The position numbers were made by a program, and so were the translations under genes. The notes under the pieces are model-generated. The model saw only the letters and a list, made by a program, of their open reading frames with translations, ran no database searches and was not told the origin of the DNA. This document shows positions 38,014 to 47,684 of a stretch of DNA of 64,000 bases, piece after piece; the stretch's first letter is position 1; every line of letters starts with the position of its first letter. The stretch is taken from positions 248,001 through 312,000 of the forward strand of contig NZ_ATWN01000003.1 in NCBI RefSeq assembly GCF_000421265.1, in the 5' to 3' direction. The DNA comes from Thalassospira lucentensis MCCC 1A00383 = DSM 14000 (GTDB lineage Bacteria; Pseudomonadota; Alphaproteobacteria; Rhodospirillales; Thalassospiraceae).

Positions 38014-38970
38014 ATGCTTGACATCCTTGCCATCACCACACCGATTTTCCTGATTATCGCGGTTGGCTATTTTGCCGTTTATCGCAACATCGTTCCACAG
38101 ACCATTGTCCGGGGGATGGGGGCATTTGTCATGAACTTTGCCCTGCCATGCCTTTTAATCCGGGCCATGGCGCAACGCGATATTTCCGAGATCATCGAAC
38201 CAATTTATCTGATGGCTTATGGCGGCGGATCGCTCATCGTGTTCGCATTCGGATATTTTTACGCCCTTAAAATTGCGAAGAAGAAGCAACCAAACGCAAC
38301 GCTTCAGGGCACAGGAATGTCGTTTTGTAACAGCGGATTTGTCGGGTATCCCATTGCTTTGCAACTATTGGGACCAGCCGCCGAGGTGGGTTTGGCCCTA
38401 TGTGTGATGATCGAAACCCTTGTGATGATGCCAATGGCACTTGTTCTGGGCGATAGCGGCCAGAACGAGGATCAAAGCAAAGGGCGCGTTCTGAGCAAGG
38501 CGTTCCTTAATCTTGGCAAAAGCCCGATCATTATCGGCATTGTCGTTGGTCTGTGTATTTCGCTTTCAGGATGGGTCATTCCGCGCCCGATTTTTACAGC
38601 CGTCGATATGCTGGCGTCGGCATCCGGGCCGGTCGCCCTATTTGTCATCGGCGGCGGTCTGGTGGGACTTAAACTTAAAGGTCTGCGCGCCGATCTTGCC
38701 GGTATCGTCAGCGGAAAACTAATTTTGCATCCGCTGGCAGTTTTCACACTGGTTTGGCTACTTCCTGATATTGATCCGATCATGCAAATCGCCTGCGTTT
38801 CTTTTGCCTGCTCCCCGATGCTCAGCATTTTTCCAATACTGGGTCAACGCTATGGCCATGAAGGGTTATGTGCCGCATCTCTAATGATTGCAAACTCACT
38901 GTCCTTCATGACCATCAGCACCGCATTGTGGCTGCTTGACCTGACACAGGCTTTCGGACCACTGCCCTGA
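38014..38970 (+). CDS. AEC (auxin efflux carrier) family transporter
   Basis: A 318-residue membrane protein with ten hydrophobic segments, of the AEC superfamily that exports or imports small organic acids such as malate. Typical segments are PIFLIIAVGYFAVYRNIVP, SFCNSGFVGYPIALQLLGP (the conserved N-G-x-P crossing), and IASNS-like SLMIANSLSFMT near the C-terminus. I choose the ATG at 38014 because upstream residues in the open frame are not hydrophobic and do not match the family start. The substrate cannot be read from the sequence. Confidence 0.9.
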   Translation: MLDILAITTPIFLIIAVGYFAVYRNIVPQTIVRGMGAFVMNFALPCLLIRAMAQRDISEIIEPIYLMAYGGGSLIVFAFGYFYALKIAKKKQPNATLQGTGMSFCNSGFVGYPIALQLLGPAAEVGLALCVMIETLVMMPMALVLGDSGQNEDQSKGRVLSKAFLNLGKSPIIIGIVVGLCISLSGWVIPRPIFTAVDMLASASGPVALFVIGGGLVGLKLKGLRADLAGIVSGKLILHPLAVFTLVWLLPDIDPIMQIACVSFACSPMLSIFPILGQRYGHEGLCAASLMIANSLSFMTISTALWLLDLTQAFGPLP

Positions 38971-39034
38971 AGACCGGCGGATCAGAACACCTTTTCTCTT
39001 TGGCGTTCTGATTGCGATATCGGTCAAACTCGTC

Positions 39035-40174
39035 TTAGCGCGGCGGCTTGCCAAGTGGGGGGCGTTGGCCGGGGAAACCTTCTCGACCTGGTTTGGGGCG
39101 TCCGCCGGGACCACCCGGGGGACCGCCATTTGGCCCCCCAGCTTTGCCACCGGGCGGCATGTCGCCCGGTCCCTTGTCAAAACTGGGATCTGAAATGCCG
39201 GCCAACATGCGCGGAATAAACGGGAAAGACTCAGTTACGAAATAGGCATATGTGCCGTTTGGATATTCCGGGGTGACAGTTTCGCGGCCGTTGGCTTCAT
39301 CCAAATCACCAAGGCCCGGAACAAATTCAAAATCCTCGCCATACGTGCCGTCATATTTTCCACCCGGACCACCCGGGCGCGTACCGCTTTTGACCTGCCA
39401 TGAACTGCGCAATGGTGTGATCGGCGAATTCGGATCATTGGGGTTTTCATAGCCAAACATTGCATAAATCGGAAAACCATCGGCGGCAAAACCGATGCGA
39501 ATGGAATGCTGATCTGGCGACCAGCTTTTGATCAATCCCTTGGGTACACCGTGATAATGATACGTGCCGTTTGGCTGCACATGGGCATTGTTCTGATCAA
39601 GCCCCAAATCCAATGTCGGTGAAATCGCCTCGTAGCGCCAACCCGATTGGCGGTCACGTTGCCAGAACTCCGCCGTAAACGGATCAAAGGGCACACCATT
39701 TACCGCGACACCAAATAAATTGCGCGGGTTGGGCATGAACCGGCCACTGCGTTCAGGATTAATCGGTAATCGAAATTCGAACGACTGAGCCTTGATTGAA
39801 TTCGGGTTGCTTCTATTGGGGAAACTTCCCATGGAATGGTCCGGGATCGCATTGGATGTGATGTACCGATACCGACTGTCTTCGCGAGTGTTGACTTCGT
39901 TGCTGAGCGCCCATGCCTGATGCATGGGATTTAAGACCATCCCCGCCAACGGCAACATACCCATCCCAACCAGAACATTCCGACGCATGCGGTCAACGTC
40001 ATCACGATTGTCACCGGCATATTGCCCCTCATCCATCGGTTCATGGATATGGGAATGTGCGTCATGGCGATGCGCATGATGATGACCATCATGGTCTTGA
40101 TGTGCTTGTAATGCATGAAGCTGACGACGTGTTATTTTAGACAACAGACTTTCCCCCAAAGAATGTGACCTCAC
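39035..40174 (-). CDS. YHYH domain protein with His-rich N-terminus
   Basis: A protein of up to 379 residues with a YHYH domain. The naming motif is at 205-208 (NGTYHYHGVPKGL) and the fold continues with IGFAADGFPIYAMFGY and EYPNGTYAYFVT. Before it are a His/Asp-rich segment (about residues 20-44, with 13 His), then RMRRNVLVGMGMLPLAGMVL, which looks like an internal signal or anchor. The last 45 residues are Gly/Pro/Lys-rich and disordered. The start is uncertain: GTG at 40174 is given, but TTG at 40144 has GGGGGA upstream. The YHYH family is thought to act outside the cytoplasm; the His-rich stretch suggests metal binding (inference). Confidence 0.8.
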   Translation of the reverse strand: MRSHSLGESLLSKITRRQLHALQAHQDHDGHHHAHRHDAHSHIHEPMDEGQYAGDNRDDVDRMRRNVLVGMGMLPLAGMVLNPMHQAWALSNEVNTREDSRYRYITSNAIPDHSMGSFPNRSNPNSIKAQSFEFRLPINPERSGRFMPNPRNLFGVAVNGVPFDPFTAEFWQRDRQSGWRYEAISPTLDLGLDQNNAHVQPNGTYHYHGVPKGLIKSWSPDQHSIRIGFAADGFPIYAMFGYENPNDPNSPITPLRSSWQVKSGTRPGGPGGKYDGTYGEDFEFVPGLGDLDEANGRETVTPEYPNGTYAYFVTESFPFIPRMLAGISDPSFDKGPGDMPPGGKAGGPNGGPPGGPGGRPKPGREGFPGQRPPLGKPPR

Positions 40175-40219
40175 CCATTATTTGGGGATGACGTCACAAG
40201 GGTCCAGTCCAAATTTCAC

Positions 40220-42091
40220 CTAACCGGGAATTTCCCCAGCATGAGCAAGGAGTTCCTCGGCCTCGCGGAGCTCCTGTTGCTGCGCCCACATCTCGGCATA
40301 AAGCCCCTCTTGGCTCAAAAGATCCTGATGACGACCGCGCTCGGCCACCTGACCATCGCGAAGAACGATGATCTCATCGGCGTCAATCACGGTTGAAAGA
40401 CGGTGCGCAATGATCAAGGTTGTGTGCCCGCGTGACACGTCGCGCAACGCCTGCTGGATATCCTTTTCGGTCCGGGTATCAAGGGCCGAAGTAGCCTCGT
40501 CAAAAATCATGATTTTCGGGCGTTTAAGCAACATACGTGCAATCGACACACGTTGTTTTTCACCCCCCGACAGTTTAAGACCACGTTCGCCGACCTTGGT
40601 TTTGAACCCTTCGGGCAGGCCTTCGATAAAGCCCTCGATGCTGGCAAGTTTGGTGACATCTTCGATTTCGGACTGCTCAGCCCCCGGACGCCCGTATGAG
40701 ATATTATAGGCAATCGTATCGTTAAACAGAACGGTGTCCTGCGGTACGATCCCGATTTCCCGACGGAGCGAGTTTTGCGTCACATCGCGGATATCCTGCC
40801 CATCAATCGTAATCCGTCCTGCTGAGACGTCATAGAATCTGAACATCAACCGCGTCAGCGTCGATTTACCCGCCCCACTTGGCCCGACAACCGCAACCGT
40901 CTTGCCCGCTGGCACCTCAAAACTGACACCCTTTAGAATCTCACGGTCCGGGTTATAGGAAAACTTTACATCCTCAAACCGGATGGCTGCATCGCTGCAT
41001 GCCAGTTCAGCCGATCCCGCCTTGTCCTCAACCTCCTTATCGACGTCGAGCAACGAAAACATCCGTTCCATATCGGTCAAAGACTGTTTGATCTGACGAT
41101 AGACAAATCCAAGGAAGTTAAGTGGCATATAAAGCTGCAACAGGTAGGTATTAACCAGAACAAAGTCGCCAACCGTCATGTTGCCATCCTGAACGCCCTT
41201 GGCTGCCAAAAGCATATTCAGAACCAACCCAACGGCAATGATCGCACCCTGCCCGATATTAAGTTTGGACAACGACACCTGAGACAAAACAGCAGCCGTT
41301 TCATACCCGCGCAGGGCCGCATCATAGCGCTTTGCTTCGTGGGGTTCGTTGTTGAAATATTTGACCGTCTCGTAATTGATCAGGCTGTCGATGGCCTTGG
41401 TGTTGGCTTCGTCATCACGCTGGTTCATTTCGCGGCGGAACTTCATCCGCCATTCGGTGACGATCAGGGTAAAGGCAATATAAATCACGATGGTGACAAA
41501 CGTGATCAGCGCAAACCAGAAATCATACAGCGCCCACAAAATTGCCGAGACCATGAAAATCTCAAGCAGGGTCGGCAGAATGTTGAACAGCATGAAGGAC
41601 AACAGGAACTCAATCCCCTTGACCCCGCGTTCAATCGCCCGCGACAACCCGCCCATCTGACGGTCCAGATGGAACCGCAACGAAAGCCCGTGAAGATGCT
41701 CAAATACACCAAGGGCAGATGTGCGAATGGCACGTTGTGCCACCTTGGCAAAAACCGCATCACGTAATTCGCCAAAGGCCGACACCAGAATGCGCACCAT
41801 CCCGTACCCGACAATCAGGGCAACGGGGACAACAATTAATGATGTGGTGTCTGCACCACCCGACGCAGCCTGGCCGGTTTTCTGTCCTGCCCCGCCCAAC
41901 GCATCAACGGCATATTTGTACAGTACCGGCATATAGACATTGGCAACTTTTGCCCCGACAAGAAACAACAGGGCAATGACGACACGCGCGCGTAGCTCAA
42001 ATTCGCCACGTGGCCATAAATACGGCAAAAAGTTCTTAACAACGCCAAGCTCTGCGCGCGCAGTTGACTGGCCGGAACCCATATTCTTCAA
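40220..42091 (-). CDS. ATM1-type ABC transporter (permease fused to ATPase)
   Basis: A 623-residue half-transporter, six membrane helices (about residues 30-330) and one nucleotide-binding domain. Walker A GPSGAGKST is near residue 404, signature LSGGEKQRVS near 509, and Walker B KIMIFDEATSALD near 528. The helices match the ATM1/HmtA group (NMLLAAKGVQDGNMTVGDFV, PLNFLGFVYRQIKQSLTDME), which exports glutathione-conjugated sulfur or metal compounds for Fe-S balance and heavy-metal tolerance. It works as a homodimer in the inner membrane. It stands alone, 45 bp from the convergently unrelated YHYH gene. Confidence 0.93.
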   Translation of the reverse strand: MKNMGSGQSTARAELGVVKNFLPYLWPRGEFELRARVVIALLFLVGAKVANVYMPVLYKYAVDALGGAGQKTGQAASGGADTTSLIVVPVALIVGYGMVRILVSAFGELRDAVFAKVAQRAIRTSALGVFEHLHGLSLRFHLDRQMGGLSRAIERGVKGIEFLLSFMLFNILPTLLEIFMVSAILWALYDFWFALITFVTIVIYIAFTLIVTEWRMKFRREMNQRDDEANTKAIDSLINYETVKYFNNEPHEAKRYDAALRGYETAAVLSQVSLSKLNIGQGAIIAVGLVLNMLLAAKGVQDGNMTVGDFVLVNTYLLQLYMPLNFLGFVYRQIKQSLTDMERMFSLLDVDKEVEDKAGSAELACSDAAIRFEDVKFSYNPDREILKGVSFEVPAGKTVAVVGPSGAGKSTLTRLMFRFYDVSAGRITIDGQDIRDVTQNSLRREIGIVPQDTVLFNDTIAYNISYGRPGAEQSEIEDVTKLASIEGFIEGLPEGFKTKVGERGLKLSGGEKQRVSIARMLLKRPKIMIFDEATSALDTRTEKDIQQALRDVSRGHTTLIIAHRLSTVIDADEIIVLRDGQVAERGRHQDLLSQEGLYAEMWAQQQELREAEELLAHAGEIPG

Positions 42092-42402
42092 AATCTTATC
42101 CCCAAACGGTCACCGACGGCATTGCGGTATGCTCTGGCGGTGTGCCTTTTCATTCTGTCATCAACAAATGGAACGGCGAACCCGGTTTGGCAAGCTTAAG
42201 TCGACTTGACCCCGTCGGACCAAACCGCACTGTTCTGAGGAGAAACGTCGCAGGCTCGGTCAGGGGAACGCATTTTAATCCCAAGGTCATTGCGGATAAA
42301 CGGTTTGCGGTCTATTTTGTCAATTTGTTGATAAAATCACAAAAAGAACGATCCATCATACGGATCGAAGACGCACACGCTTAAAGGAACGGAAACAGGA
42401 CC
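42092..42402. other. 311-bp divergent region between ABC exporter and proA
   Basis: I see no supported gene; a 106-codon plus-strand frame (42064-42384) that crosses it has no ribosome binding site and overlaps the exporter gene. A short inverted repeat, CGATCC (42349-42354) with GGATCG (42362-42367), lies 36 bp before the proA start and could be an operator or leader hairpin. Confidence 0.5.
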
Positions 42403-43689
42403 ATGACGGCTCTTGCCAGTATCAAAAACCAGGATATCGCAGCAATGATGCGCGATATGGGCATCAATGCACGCAAAGCAGCGCTGGAACTTGCACAGGC
42501 CCCGTCAGAACCAAAAATCTCTGCCCTTAAAGCCGCGGCTGCCAAGCTGCGCGACAATGCAGGTGCGATCCTTTCCGCCAATGCCAAGGATATGGAAGCC
42601 GGTCGTGCCAAGGGACTAACCGACGCCCTTCTCGATCGTTTGGCCCTTGATCCGGCCCGAATCGAAGGCATGGCAGCAGGTATCGAGGCCGTTGCAGAAC
42701 TGCCCGACCCGGTCGGTCGTGAACTGGCACGTTGGAGTCCGGAACATAACGGGCTTGATATCGCGCGCGTTTCGGTACCGCTTGGCGTTATCGGTATCAT
42801 TTATGAAAGCCGCCCGAACGTCACCGCAGATGCCAGTGCGATGTGCATCAAATCTGGCAATGCTGCGATCTTGCGCGGTGGGTCAGAAAGTTTTCATTCG
42901 TCACGCGCGATTTTTGACTGCATGGCCGAAGGCATTGCCAAAGCAGGCCTACCCGACAATGCCATCCAGATGATCCCGACGACAGATCGTGCCGCTGTGG
43001 GCGAGATGCTGAAACTTTCCGATTATATTGATGTGATTGTACCGCGTGGGGGGAAATCCCTGATTGCGCGCATCACCGATGAAAGCCGCATTCCACTGTT
43101 TAAGCACCTCGAAGGGCTGTGCCATACCTATGTCCATGCCAGTGCCAATCCGCAAAAGGCTGTCGACATTGTCGTCAATGCCAAGATGCGCCGTGTCGGT
43201 GTGTGTGGCTCAACCGAAACCATCCTGATCGACAGCTCTGTTGCCGGTCGCCTTCTGCCGCGCATTGCCGAAGCCCTTGTCGCTAAGGGGTGCGAGTTGC
43301 GCGGCGATGACATCGCGCAATCAATTGACGGCCATATCAAACCGGCTACGGACGAGGATTGGGTGACCGAATATCTTGATGCAATTGTTTCGATCAAAGT
43401 CGTCAACGGCGTTACGGATGCAGTTAATCATATCAATACGTACGGCTCTCACCACACTGATGCGATCATTGCCGAAAATGCAGCCGCCGCCACGACGTTC
43501 ATGAACGGAGTTGATTCGGGGATTGTGATCGTCAATGCATCAACCCAGTTCGCCGATGGCGGTGAATTTGGTATGGGGGCGGAAATTGGCATTTCTACGG
43601 GCAAGCTGCATGCGCGCGGCCCGGTCGGAGTCGAACAGCTGACAAGTTATAAATACATCGTTCGCGGCACAGGCCAAACGCGCCCATGA
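42403..43689 (+). CDS. proA: Glutamate-5-semialdehyde dehydrogenase
   Basis: A 428-residue gamma-glutamyl phosphate reductase, the second step of proline synthesis. The catalytic cysteine is Cys268 in RRVGVCGSTETILID. Other segments are PLGVIGIIYESRPNVTADA, CIKSGNAAILRGGSESFHS and FGMGAEIGISTGKLHARGPVG, all family hallmarks. AAAGGAACGG lies upstream of the ATG. It overlaps nadD by four bases and starts a four-gene plus-strand cluster proA-nadD-rsfS-rlmH, an order common in alphaproteobacteria. Confidence 0.97.
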   Translation: MTALASIKNQDIAAMMRDMGINARKAALELAQAPSEPKISALKAAAAKLRDNAGAILSANAKDMEAGRAKGLTDALLDRLALDPARIEGMAAGIEAVAELPDPVGRELARWSPEHNGLDIARVSVPLGVIGIIYESRPNVTADASAMCIKSGNAAILRGGSESFHSSRAIFDCMAEGIAKAGLPDNAIQMIPTTDRAAVGEMLKLSDYIDVIVPRGGKSLIARITDESRIPLFKHLEGLCHTYVHASANPQKAVDIVVNAKMRRVGVCGSTETILIDSSVAGRLLPRIAEALVAKGCELRGDDIAQSIDGHIKPATDEDWVTEYLDAIVSIKVVNGVTDAVNHINTYGSHHTDAIIAENAAAATTFMNGVDSGIVIVNASTQFADGGEFGMGAEIGISTGKLHARGPVGVEQLTSYKYIVRGTGQTRP

Positions 43690-44294
43690 TTGCGGCTGCA
43701 CCAAGATCACATTTGGCCCCACCGCGGGTTGGCTTGCTGGGCGGGTCGTTTAATCCCGCCCACGAAGGGCACCTGCATATCTCGCTTGAGGCATTAAAGC
43801 GCCTTCAACTTGATGCGGTATGGTGGCTTGTGTCACCGCAGAACCCGCTGAAGTCGCGCGATGGCATGGCTGACCTCGCGGATCGCTTTGATTCTGCACG
43901 AATGATGGCAAAGCATCCCCGCATTGTGGTTTCTGCAATTGAAACCGAACTCGGAACCCGCTATACGGCGGACACTCTTGCAGCCTTGCAACGTCGTTTT
44001 ACCCAAACACGATTTGTTTGGCTGATGGGAGCAGACAATCTGGCCCAGTTCCATAAATGGAAATGGTGGGACAGGTTGATTTTGCATGCTCCCATTGCGG
44101 TCATCGACCGTGAAGGGTATTCTAACAAGGCATTGTCCGGGACCGCTGCGCGCCGTATGGAACGTTGGCGCATCCCGATGGACAAGGCGGGTTTGCTGGC
44201 CGATCTAAATGTTCCGGCCTGGGTATACCTGCCAATCAAGCGCCATCCGGCATCTTCGACCGCAATTCGCGCCGAAGGCAGATGGCAGGTGTAA
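43686..44294 (+). CDS. nadD: Nicotinate-nucleotide adenylyltransferase
   Basis: A 202-residue NadD that adenylates nicotinate mononucleotide in NAD synthesis. The nucleotide-binding signature is GLLGGSFNPAHEGHLHIS near residues 16-33. Other segments are WWLVSPQNPLKSR, FVWLMGADNLAQFHKWKWW, and the C-terminal SSTAIRAEG (ISxTxIR motif). Translation is coupled to proA by ATGA overlap. Confidence 0.96.
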   Translation: MIAAAPRSHLAPPRVGLLGGSFNPAHEGHLHISLEALKRLQLDAVWWLVSPQNPLKSRDGMADLADRFDSARMMAKHPRIVVSAIETELGTRYTADTLAALQRRFTQTRFVWLMGADNLAQFHKWKWWDRLILHAPIAVIDREGYSNKALSGTAARRMERWRIPMDKAGLLADLNVPAWVYLPIKRHPASSTAIRAEGRWQV

Positions 44295-44351
44295 GCAACG
44301 CGGTGAATTTTGCTGTCGGCGACATGCCGGGGCATCCCGCGGAAAATTAAG

Positions 44352-44741
44352 GTGGCGACCATAGGTACCGCAAAAACAACTCTGAACCCGAGCGAAATGC
44401 TTTCGCTGATCCAGAGTACTCTCGCAGAAGACAAGGCAGAAGACATTGTCACCATCGAACTGACCGACAAGACGTCGATTGCAGATCATATGATCATTGC
44501 AACCGGTTCATCGTCACGTCGTGTCGCTTCCATGGCAGAACATATTGTCGAAGCCATCAAAGCCGCTGGACAAGGCCGCGCTGCCGCCGAAGGCAAAGAA
44601 CAGGGTGACTGGGTGCTGGTTGATACCGGCGACGTCATTGTTCATCTGTTCCGCTCGGAAGTACGTGCGTTCTACAACATCGAAGAGATGTGGGGCGTTG
44701 AAAACCCGGCACTCAAACAGCAGGCCGCGCGACTGTACTAA
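44352..44741 (+). CDS. rsfS: Ribosome silencing factor RsfS
   Basis: A 129-residue RsfS/DUF143 protein that binds ribosomal protein L14 and blocks subunit joining during starvation. Typical motifs: LAEDKAEDIVTIELTDKTSIADHMIIATG, SMAEHIVEAIK, GDWVLVDTGDVIVHLF and YNIEEMWG. The start is uncertain: GTG at 44352 (preceded by AATTAAG), TTG at 44310 or ATG at 44398 are all in frame; I choose the GTG. It is 57 bp after nadD and 138 bp before rlmH. Confidence 0.93.
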   Translation: MATIGTAKTTLNPSEMLSLIQSTLAEDKAEDIVTIELTDKTSIADHMIIATGSSSRRVASMAEHIVEAIKAAGQGRAAAEGKEQGDWVLVDTGDVIVHLFRSEVRAFYNIEEMWGVENPALKQQAARLY

Positions 44742-44775
44742 CAGTCAGCACCCTTTGTTTGGACATGTCGCTGGC

Positions 44776-44819
44776 CTGCGTGCAATCAGGCGGTTGCACG
44801 CAGTATCGGCCTCATACTG
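44776..44819 (+). repeat. Two mutually exclusive hairpins between rsfS and rlmH
   Basis: CTGCGTGCAA (44776-44785) pairs perfectly with TTGCACGCAG (44794-44803). A second dyad, CAGTAT (44801-44806) with ATACTG (44814-44819), shares the bases CAG with the first, so the two stems cannot both be fully formed. No T-run follows either. This geometry resembles an alternating leader structure, but I have no evidence of function. Confidence 0.55.
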
Positions 44820-44879
44820 CGCGATGTTGTCACGACGACACTCAAGATAACGGCCCGGTCAAAGGTCTGGATCAAACGT

Positions 44880-45338
44880 ATGCAAATTACTCTTGCTGCT
44901 GTGGGCCGCATGAAATCCGGCCCGGAAAAAGACCTGTTTGACCATTATGCCGCGCGCCTTCGCTGGCCATTCGTTGTCCGCGAAGTCGAAGAAAAGAAAA
45001 AACTCCCCCCAAATCAGCTTAAAGACCGCGAAGCAGAACTTCTGCTGGGTGTCATCCCTGACAACGCGTTCGTTGTCGCCCTTGATGAACGCGGCAAGGA
45101 ATATGGATCGATCGAGTTTTCGCAAAAACTTGAAGGCTGGATTGACCAATATGCCGGCAATATCGCATTCGTGATTGGCGGAGCAGACGGGCACGGGCCC
45201 GCCTTGAAATCGCGCGCCAATACGCTTTGGTCGCTAGGCAAGGCCACGTGGCCTCATATGCTGGTACGCGCCCTTATTGCCGAACAGCTTTTCCGCGCCC
45301 ACGCCATCCAGACCAACCATCCCTACCACCGCGAATAA
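44880..45338 (+). CDS. rlmH: 23S rRNA (pseudouridine1915-N3)-methyltransferase
   Basis: A 152-residue SPOUT-class enzyme that methylates pseudouridine 1915 in helix 69 of 23S rRNA. Family hallmarks are VVALDERGKEYGSIEF, NIAFVIGGADGHGPALKSRA and the C-terminal RALIAEQLFRAHAI with NHPYHRE. It acts as a homodimer with a trefoil knot. It is the last gene of the proA-nadD-rsfS-rlmH cluster. Confidence 0.97.
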   Translation: MQITLAAVGRMKSGPEKDLFDHYAARLRWPFVVREVEEKKKLPPNQLKDREAELLLGVIPDNAFVVALDERGKEYGSIEFSQKLEGWIDQYAGNIAFVIGGADGHGPALKSRANTLWSLGKATWPHMLVRALIAEQLFRAHAIQTNHPYHRE

Positions 45339-45431
45339 CCCAGCCCGGCGGATTAAACTTCGCTCATTACACTCGCGAAAAGAAAACTGCGGCGGGTGAT
45401 GAAACAGGCACGCCTGAGCAAAGATCATAAA

Positions 45432-45480
45432 ACAGGAATCGCACCAGAACGGCTTGGCTCCGGCGCGATTTTTCGTTTTT
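45432..45480. terminator. Terminator between rlmH and the RibD-C-type gene
   Basis: AATCGCACC pairs imperfectly with GGCGCGATT, followed by TTTCGTTTTTT on the plus strand. It lies between convergent genes and ends rlmH transcription. Confidence 0.75.
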
Positions 45481-46013
45481 TAATGCAATCCGTATTGGGA
45501 ACGGACAACCCCTGAATTATAGCGCTCGGTGGCCAGCAATTTCGGCTTAATCCCACCTGCATCCTGACCGAACAACGAAATTCCCTGTCCGAGAACTTCG
45601 GGAACCGTAAAGATATCAAGCTGGTCGGCAAAACCGCCAAACAGAAACTGTGTCACCACAGATCCCCCACCAACGATCCAAATGTCACCATCATCAGCCC
45701 GGTTGCTGCGCAGTTGATCAACCAGTTCGATGATGCTGCCACCATAGGCCTCTGTATTGGCCGGACGGTCTTTGGGAAGATCACGTGATGTCAAAACGAT
45801 GGTGCGACAGTCCTCATACGGCCAGTCGCCAAATTGCATGACCTGATCAAAGGTCTTCCGGCCAATAATCAAGGTCCCGACGGTGTCCAGAAAGCTATCA
45901 AAATCGAATTCCGCCGGATCATATTGATCCAGCCAGTCGACCGCACCATTGGCACGCGCGATAAAGCCATCCAGACTGACCGCAATGTAAATGCGGAACA
46001 GCTTTTTGCTCAT
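45480..46013 (-). CDS. Dihydrofolate reductase-like (RibD C-terminal domain) protein
   Basis: A 177-residue stand-alone RibD-C domain. Visible motifs are YIAVSLDGFIARANGAVDWL (residues 8-27), TLIIGRKTFDQV and DIWIVGGGSVVTQFL. Such proteins are NADPH-dependent reductases of unknown substrate. I choose the ATG at 46013, since upstream codons in frame (to 46115) do not match the family. The gene's end abuts the terminator hairpin. Confidence 0.9.
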   Translation of the reverse strand: MSKKLFRIYIAVSLDGFIARANGAVDWLDQYDPAEFDFDSFLDTVGTLIIGRKTFDQVMQFGDWPYEDCRTIVLTSRDLPKDRPANTEAYGGSIIELVDQLRSNRADDGDIWIVGGGSVVTQFLFGGFADQLDIFTVPEVLGQGISLFGQDAGGIKPKLLATERYNSGVVRSQYGLH

Positions 46014-46111
46014 GTGTTTATATCCAACCTTTGGTGGGGTCTTTGCCCCTTTTCCCTCAATCAAGCATAACAGATTGCCAACCAACGATGGCAACAAAGA
46101 GGCCGGACACA

Positions 46112-46146
46112 TCAATGCCTTCGAACATCACATCCGAAGGCATTGA
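46112..46146 (-). repeat. Perfect 12-bp inverted repeat after sdaA
   Basis: TCAATGCCTTCG is perfectly complementary to CGAAGGCATTGA, with an 11-base loop. It lies 29 bp beyond the sdaA stop, where a terminator is expected, but no T-run follows on the minus strand. Confidence 0.65.
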
Positions 46147-46174
46147 TTTCACACCCTATTCTTCCAAACAGCTT

Positions 46175-47617
46175 TTAGCACTCAACAACGTTCACATTAA
46201 CCGCAAGACCACCCTGGCTGGTCTCCTTGTACTTACTTTGCATGTCGAGTCCCGTCTGGCGCATGGTTTCGATCACCTTATCAAGTGACACTGTGTGCTG
46301 CCCATCACCGCGCAGCGCCAGCCGGGCTGCATTGATCGCCTTAACCGCCCCCATGGTATTGCGTTCGATACAGGGCACCTGCACAAGCCCGCCAATCGGA
46401 TCACACGTCAGGCCAAGATTATGCTCCATACCAATCTCGGCGGCATTCTCAACTTGTTCTGGCGTTCCGCCCATGACCGCACACAAAGCCCCCGCCGCCA
46501 TTGAACAGGCAACCCCGACCTCACCCTGACAACCAACCTCAGCAGCCGAAATCGATGCACGCTTTTTATAGATCGATCCGATCGCCGCCGCCGTCAGAAG
46601 GAACTCACGGATTTTAATCTGGCTGGCATTGGCCCCGAACCGTTCGTAATAGCGCAGCACTGCTGGAATAACCCCGGCCGCCCCGTTGGTCGGTGCGGTC
46701 ACAACCCGCCCACCTGCAGCATTTTCTTCGTTCACTGCGAGCGCATAAAGATTAACCCAGTCGATCACAGTCAGCGGATCGCGAAGGCCCGCTTCGGGTT
46801 TGTCAGTCAATTCATGATAAAGCTTGCTGGCCCGGCGTTTGACTTTTAATCCGCCAGGCAAAACACCATCGGTTTTACAGCCCCGATCAATGCAGGCCAT
46901 CATCGCGCCGTGCACCCGATCAAGAAACTCAATGGTTTCCTCGGCCACCCGCCAACTTTGCTCGTTGGCCATCATGATGTCGGAAATCGACTGTCCTTCA
47001 CGCTTACAGATCGCCATCAACTCATCGGCTGATGAAAACGGGAATGGCAGGGTAATGTTATCGCCGGAATATTCCGCCCCCCGGTCATCGCCAGACACAA
47101 TAAACCCACCACCGACTGAAAAATATTCCTGTGCGTGGATTTTAACCCCATCACCGTCAAAGGCGGTAATGCGCATGCCGTTGGGATGCTGCGGCAGAGT
47201 CTCGGTAAAATGAAAAACCAGATTGGTATCACGGTTAAACGCCACCGCATGCTGCCCATACAGTGAAAGCTGCTTATTGGCGTCAATCGCGGCAATGGTT
47301 GGGGGAATTTGGTCGGGATCGATGCTGCGCGGCCGTTGCCCACAAAGCCCCATAATCACCGCCGTATCTGTCGCATGGCCCTTGCCGGTCAGGGCAAGTG
47401 ACCCATACAAATCGACAATCACACTGCCTGTTTTGGTCAAAAGATTGCGCGCTTCAAGCTCAAGGCAAAATCGGTATCCCGCACGCATCGGGCCAACCGT
47501 ATGCGAACTCGATGGTCCGATCCCGATGGTATAAAGATCGACAACAGACAGGTTTACGTCATGTGATGATCTGTCTTGCGATCCCGAAGATGGATCGGTG
47601 TCGGGAACATTGGTCAT
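46175..47617 (-). CDS. sdaA: L-serine ammonia-lyase
   Basis: A 480-residue single-chain, iron-sulfur L-serine deaminase making pyruvate and ammonia. The N-terminal beta domain has [19 protein letters not shown] near residues 31-49. The alpha domain has [38 protein letters not shown] and [21 protein letters not shown]; these carry the cluster cysteines. The start ATG has GAAGGAGG 6 bases upstream. The leader contains a tandem glycine riboswitch, so the enzyme is probably induced by glycine, which is converted to serine and then to pyruvate. Confidence 0.96.
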   Translation of the reverse strand: MTNVPDTDPSSGSQDRSSHDVNLSVVDLYTIGIGPSSSHTVGPMRAGYRFCLELEARNLLTKTGSVIVDLYGSLALTGKGHATDTAVIMGLCGQRPRSIDPDQIPPTIAAIDANKQLSLYGQHAVAFNRDTNLVFHFTETLPQHPNGMRITAFDGDGVKIHAQEYFSVGGGFIVSGDDRGAEYSGDNITLPFPFSSADELMAICKREGQSISDIMMANEQSWRVAEETIEFLDRVHGAMMACIDRGCKTDGVLPGGLKVKRRASKLYHELTDKPEAGLRDPLTVIDWVNLYALAVNEENAAGGRVVTAPTNGAAGVIPAVLRYYERFGANASQIKIREFLLTAAAIGSIYKKRASISAAEVGCQGEVGVACSMAAGALCAVMGGTPEQVENAAEIGMEHNLGLTCDPIGGLVQVPCIERNTMGAVKAINAARLALRGDGQHTVSLDKVIETMRQTGLDMQSKYKETSQGGLAVNVNVVEC

Positions 47618-47684
47618 AAAGGGCCTCCTTCACGGCTCTTGAACGCGCAAAAAATCGCGCTGTTTGCGAACCGGTGTCTCGCCC

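Noticed and set aside
42064..42384. A 106-codon plus-strand reading frame in the exporter/proA gap
   Set aside because: It overlaps the start of the ABC exporter gene, has no ribosome binding site and no recognisable protein pattern.
46112..46146. Perfect inverted repeat as sdaA terminator
   Set aside because: The stem is strong but no T-run follows on the minus strand, so I list it as a repeat only.
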